Shown here in pieces: positions 60,748 through 64,000 of a stretch of DNA of 64,000 nt. Made by a program: the position numbers and the translations under genes. The notes beneath the pieces were generated by a model. The model was not told where the DNA came from. It worked only from the letters and a program-made list of their open reading frames with translations, and did not search any database. The number at the start of each line of letters is the position of its first letter. The stretch's first letter is position 1. Origin of the DNA: Paraburkholderia sejongensis (GTDB lineage: Bacteria > Pseudomonadota > Gammaproteobacteria > Burkholderiales > Burkholderiaceae); the NCBI RefSeq assembly GCF_020880815.1, contig NZ_JAJITD010000003.1, positions 248,001 through 312,000 of the forward strand, in the 5' to 3' direction.

Positions 60748-62280
60748 ATGAACCAGAACGAATCCCGCCAGGGCACGACGGAAACCGTCGTGCTCGAACA
60801 CGACAGCGTCTATGCATCGCTGTGCGACAAGATCAACCTGAAGCCGGTCGTAGAGGCGCGTCCGCTCGAAGCGTTTCGCGACAGCGACATGCTCTCCGAA
60901 GCATCGGCCGACGAACGCATTGCGCGCGGCATGAGCGCGTTTCTCGACCTCGTGGCGAAATCGAGCCAGCCGGTCGACCGCCTCGACAAATCGTTGCTCG
61001 ACTTTCATATCGGGCAGCTCGATCGCCAGATCAGCCGTCAGCTCGACGCGGTGATGCACGCGCCCGAATTCCAGGCGCTCGAAGGACGCTGGCGCGGCCT
61101 GAAGATGCTGGTGTCGCGCACGGACTTCCGTCGCAATGCGCGCATCGAAGTACTCGACGTGTCGAAAGACGCGCTGCAGCGCGATTTCGAGGACACGCCG
61201 GAACTGATCCAGAGCGGCCTGTATCGTCTCACGTACATCGAGGAATACGACACGCCGGGCGGCCAGCCGATCAGCGCGATGATCAGCGACTTCGAATTCG
61301 CGAACTCGCCGATGGACATCGCCCTGCTGCGCAACATCTCGAAGGTCGCGGCCGCCGCTCACATGCCGTTTATCGGCTCGGTCGGCGCGGCGTTTTTCGG
61401 CAAGCAGTCGATGGAAGAAGTGGCGGCCATCCAGGATATCGGCAACTACTTCGACCGCGCGGAGTACATCAAGTGGAAGAGCTTCCGCGACACCGACGAC
61501 GCGCGCTACGTGGGTCTGACGATGCCGCGCGTGCTGGGCCGTCTGCCGTACGGCAAGGACACGGTGCCGGTGCGCGCGTTCAACTATGAGGAAGCGGTGA
61601 AGGGCCCGGACCACAACCGCTACCTGTGGGTGAATGCGTCGTTCGCGTTTGCCGCGAACATGACGCGCAGCTTCGTCAACAACGGCTGGTGCGTGCAGAT
61701 CCGCGGCCCGCAGGCGGGCGGCAAGATCGAGGACCTGCCGCTTCATCTTTACGATCTCGGCACCGGCGTTCAGCCGAAGATTCCGACCGAAGTGCTGATT
61801 CCGGAAACGCGTGAGTTCGAGTTCGCCAATCTCGGCTTCATTCCGTTGTCGTTCTACAAGAACCACGACTTCGCGTGCTTCTTCTCGGCCAATTCGACGC
61901 AGAAGCCCGCGTTGTACGAGACGAAGGAAGCGACCGCCAACAGCCGCATCAACGCACGGCTTCCCTACATCTTTCTGCTGTCGCGCATTGCGCACTACCT
62001 GAAGCTGATTCAGCGCGAGAACATCGGCACGACCAAGGACCGGCGTCTGCTCGAACTCGAACTGAACAACTGGATTAAGGGCCTCGTCACCGAAATGAAG
62101 GATCCGGGCGATGACCTGCAGGCGTCGCATCCGCTGCGCGATGCGAAGGTGACGGTGGAAGACATCGAGGACAACCCGGGGTTCTTCCGCATCAAGCTGT
62201 TCATCATCCCGCACTTCCAGGTCGAGGGCATGGACATCGGACTGTCGCTGGTGTCGCAGATGCCGAAGGCCAAAAGCTGA
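60748..62280 (+). CDS. tssC: T6SS sheath large subunit TssC (VipB)
   Basis: A 510-residue contractile sheath protein. Hallmarks are RLDKSLLDFHIGQLDRQISR, EGRWRGLKMLVSRTDF, PFIGSVGAAFFG, MPRVLGRLPYG, WVNASFAFAANMTRSFVNNG and the C-terminal VEDIEDNPGFFRIKLFIIPH. It lies 73 bases after tssB. The ATG at 60748 follows CAGGA at eight bases. It is followed by a strong extended hairpin before vgrG. Stop at 62278-62280. Confidence 0.95.
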   Translation: MNQNESRQGTTETVVLEHDSVYASLCDKINLKPVVEARPLEAFRDSDMLSEASADERIARGMSAFLDLVAKSSQPVDRLDKSLLDFHIGQLDRQISRQLDAVMHAPEFQALEGRWRGLKMLVSRTDFRRNARIEVLDVSKDALQRDFEDTPELIQSGLYRLTYIEEYDTPGGQPISAMISDFEFANSPMDIALLRNISKVAAAAHMPFIGSVGAAFFGKQSMEEVAAIQDIGNYFDRAEYIKWKSFRDTDDARYVGLTMPRVLGRLPYGKDTVPVRAFNYEEAVKGPDHNRYLWVNASFAFAANMTRSFVNNGWCVQIRGPQAGGKIEDLPLHLYDLGTGVQPKIPTEVLIPETREFEFANLGFIPLSFYKNHDFACFFSANSTQKPALYETKEATANSRINARLPYIFLLSRIAHYLKLIQRENIGTTKDRRLLELELNNWIKGLVTEMKDPGDDLQASHPLRDAKVTVEDIEDNPGFFRIKLFIIPHFQVEGMDIGLSLVSQMPKAKS

Positions 62281-62308
62281 GTTGGGTTGAGTTGATCCGC
62301 GGTTTCTA

Positions 62309-62349
62309 GCATGGATCCGCCGGGGTACGGATTGGTACCCCGGCCATGC
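62309..62349 (+). terminator. Extended hairpin between tssC and vgrG
   Basis: GCCGGGGTAC (62319-62328) and GTACCCCGGC (62335-62344) form a perfect 10-base stem with a six-base loop. GCATG (62309-62313) and CATGC (62345-62349) can extend it across an internal loop. No U-run follows. It could attenuate vgrG expression or stabilise the tssBC message. Confidence 0.6.
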
Positions 62350-62379
62350 CGATGTGTTCCTGTGTTCGTGAGGTAGCCG

Positions 62380-64000
62380 ATGTTGATGGTCATGCCGCTA
62401 CAGGCTTATGAATTGAAGCTGGCGCCGCACCCCGCGCCGTTCTCGATCCTGAAGTTCACCGGTGTCGACAGGATCAGCCAGTTGTACCGGTACGAGATCG
62501 AATTCACAAGCCCGATGGCAGGCATCCCGATGGACCAGGTAATCGGACGGCCCGCCAGATTTGTCATCGCGCCGATCGATCCGAACATCGCCAATCTGCG
62601 CAGGATGTACGGCGAGAACGCCGGGAAATACAGCACGATACCGCCTGTGCATACGATCCACGGGATAGTCACGAAGTTCGACGAGTGCGAGACGTCCGCC
62701 GATGAGACACGCTACCGAGTGCTTGTCGAGCCGAAGCTCGCCGATCTCGATCGCGGTGTGACGAGCCGGCTGTTTCAGAAACAGTCGGTGGAGGAGATCG
62801 TCACCGACACGTTGCGCCACTATGGTTATCGGGCTGGCGTCGATTTCGTCTTCAATCTGCGCGGGAAATACCAGCGCCACGAGTACATTACGCAGTACCA
62901 CGAAACGACATTCGCGTTCATTCAACGCATCTGTGCGCAAGAGGGTATCTGGTTCCGGTGGGAGCAGAAGAAGGATTACGCGGTCATCGTCTTCGGCGAC
63001 GATCTGGATGCGTACGCGCGCAAGCCGCGCGTCGTACCGCATCGCCGGGATTCGGGGTTGGAGAGTGTCGGTGCCGATTCGATCAGGACGCTGCGGCGGC
63101 GCACGAAGCGTGTCGCCGAGTCGGTCCGGCTGCACGACTATAACCATCGGCAGGCGGATGTGTCGCTGCTCGTCGAACAGAACGCGGCGAAGGGCGATAC
63201 GACTACCGACGCTGTCGATTATCACTGGGGCGAGCATTACAAGACGCCGGAAGAGGGTAGCAATCTCGCGCTGCTGCGACATCAGGCGCATCTGGCGAAG
63301 CAGATCACGTTTATCGGTACCGGCAATCCATTCTGGCTGGAAGCGGGTGAGGTGATGCAGGTGGACCCATTTCGGGTCGACGCGAAGCATGGCATTTTTA
63401 TTACGTCGGTGCGCTCGCATGGCGCGCGTAACGCGTCGTATCGGGTGACGTTCGAGGGGATTCCGTCCGATCGGGTCTGGCGTACTTCAATGGATACGAT
63501 CCGGCGGCCCACTATTGCCGGAATTCTGCCGGCGCGGATCACCTCACCCGGGGACTACAGATACGCGTATCTCACGGAAGAAGGTTGGTATGTGATCAAG
63601 CTGCCGTTCGATCTGGATGAATGGAGTCCGGGTGGGACGAGCCGGCCTGTGCGGTTCGCGAAACCGTATAGCGGGGACAATTATGGGCATCACTTTCCGT
63701 TGATCGATTCGGCGGAAGTGGCGCTCGAATTTACCGCTGGCGATCCGAACCGTCCGATCATCATCGGTGCGATGCACGACAGTCTGCATCCTGATCTTGT
63801 CACCAATCTCAACAATACGCGCAACCTTATTCGCACCGCTGCGCAAAACGAACTGCGGATGGAGGATAAGGAAGGGGGCGAGCATATCCATCTGACTACG
63901 CCGTTTCAGACCAGTGAGCTTAATTTGGGGCATATGGTTGATGGCGAGCGGAAGGAGCGCGGGCGGGGGGCGGAGCTGCGTACGGATGAGCGTGTGGCGG
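62380..64000 (+). CDS. vgrG: T6SS spike protein VgrG (TssI), partial
   Basis: The first 540 residues of a VgrG; the frame is open at the right edge. The gp27-like part has LAPHPAPFSILKFTGVDRIS, RGKYQRHEYITQYHETTFAF, and ICAQEGIWFRWEQ. The gp5-like OB region follows (PTIAGILPARITSPGDY, YLTEEGWYVIKLPFD), with the typical FAKPYSGDNYGHHFPLIDSA and EVALEFTAGDPNRPIIIGAM. GAGG lies six bases before the ATG at 62380. Further in-frame ATGs follow closely. Any C-terminal effector domain or cargo gene lies outside the window. Confidence 0.93.
   Translation, partial: MLMVMPLQAYELKLAPHPAPFSILKFTGVDRISQLYRYEIEFTSPMAGIPMDQVIGRPARFVIAPIDPNIANLRRMYGENAGKYSTIPPVHTIHGIVTKFDECETSADETRYRVLVEPKLADLDRGVTSRLFQKQSVEEIVTDTLRHYGYRAGVDFVFNLRGKYQRHEYITQYHETTFAFIQRICAQEGIWFRWEQKKDYAVIVFGDDLDAYARKPRVVPHRRDSGLESVGADSIRTLRRRTKRVAESVRLHDYNHRQADVSLLVEQNAAKGDTTTDAVDYHWGEHYKTPEEGSNLALLRHQAHLAKQITFIGTGNPFWLEAGEVMQVDPFRVDAKHGIFITSVRSHGARNASYRVTFEGIPSDRVWRTSMDTIRRPTIAGILPARITSPGDYRYAYLTEEGWYVIKLPFDLDEWSPGGTSRPVRFAKPYSGDNYGHHFPLIDSAEVALEFTAGDPNRPIIIGAMHDSLHPDLVTNLNNTRNLIRTAAQNELRMEDKEGGEHIHLTTPFQTSELNLGHMVDGERKERGRGAELRTDERVA

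Noticed and set aside
60535..62214. Long minus-strand open frame antisense to tssC
   Set aside because: Mirror frame of a clear TssC gene with no recognisable domain.

Overview
The window is a high-GC bacterial chromosome segment. Its gene content points to Burkholderiales, most likely Paraburkholderia or Burkholderia: a PHA-granule phasin, an acoXABC acetoin operon with its own AcoR, NodT-type RND efflux, a DUF4148 peptide next to a metal-type two-component system, DUF3237 and DUF1810 proteins, and a type VI secretion (T6SS) cluster. The genus is inferred from this gene set and not from a marker gene. I saw no rRNA, tRNA, CRISPR array or insertion sequence.

Layout. (1) 1-2.4 kb: the upstream part of a glycine betaine/choline ABC importer operon, cut by the window edge. 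(2) 2.4-9.9 kb: an EEP-family hydrolase, two small unknown genes, then an Lrp regulator divergent from aroP-tyrB with mirrored GGAAAT boxes between them, and a DUF1810 gene. These are followed by an orphan RNase A-like toxin with its immunity gene. (3) 9.9-14 kb: a three-gene operon (ferredoxin-type Fe-S protein, fumarate reductase-like flavoprotein, NuoF-like NADH-binding subunit) beside an XRE regulator. It looks like a soluble NADH-linked dicarboxylate oxidoreductase. (4) 14-18.4 kb: phasin with a clear sigma-70 promoter, small proteins, a GAF protein and an NCS2 permease. (5) 18.6-26.1 kb: acoR, two palindromic activator sites, a -24/-12 promoter, acoX-acoA-acoB-acoC and a lipoate ligase-like gene, together a complete acetoin-cleavage unit. 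(6) 26.2-37.5 kb: a DUF3237 protein, exported glycoside hydrolase, GAF-GGDEF cyclase, nitronate monooxygenase, two alcohol dehydrogenases, a GST/TetR divergent pair, a VOC protein and a frameshifted chloride channel.

(7) 37.7-46.3 kb: an OmpR-type two-component system and a convergent RND tripartite pump. A long inverted pair of near-identical elements lies between the pump operon and a DUF4148 gene. (8) 46.4-51.8 kb: a lyase remnant, cytochrome P450, orphan response regulator, exported epoxide hydrolase and HHxxxDG acyltransferase. (9) 51.8-64 kb: T6SS genes. tssK-tssL-(TssM-like/OmpA chimera)-hcp-tssH-tssE lie on the minus strand, and tssB-tssC-vgrG on the plus strand. An unusually AT-rich divergent control region separates them. 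tssA, F, G, J and a full tssM are not in the window and may lie beyond its right edge.

Most interesting items: the TssM-like/OmpA chimera, the NADH-linked flavoprotein operon, the orphan toxin pair with an apparent active-site substitution, the 31-base inverted elements at the efflux promoter, and the altered GAFTGA loop of AcoR. Family assignments rest on motifs and recalled family knowledge; no database search was possible.
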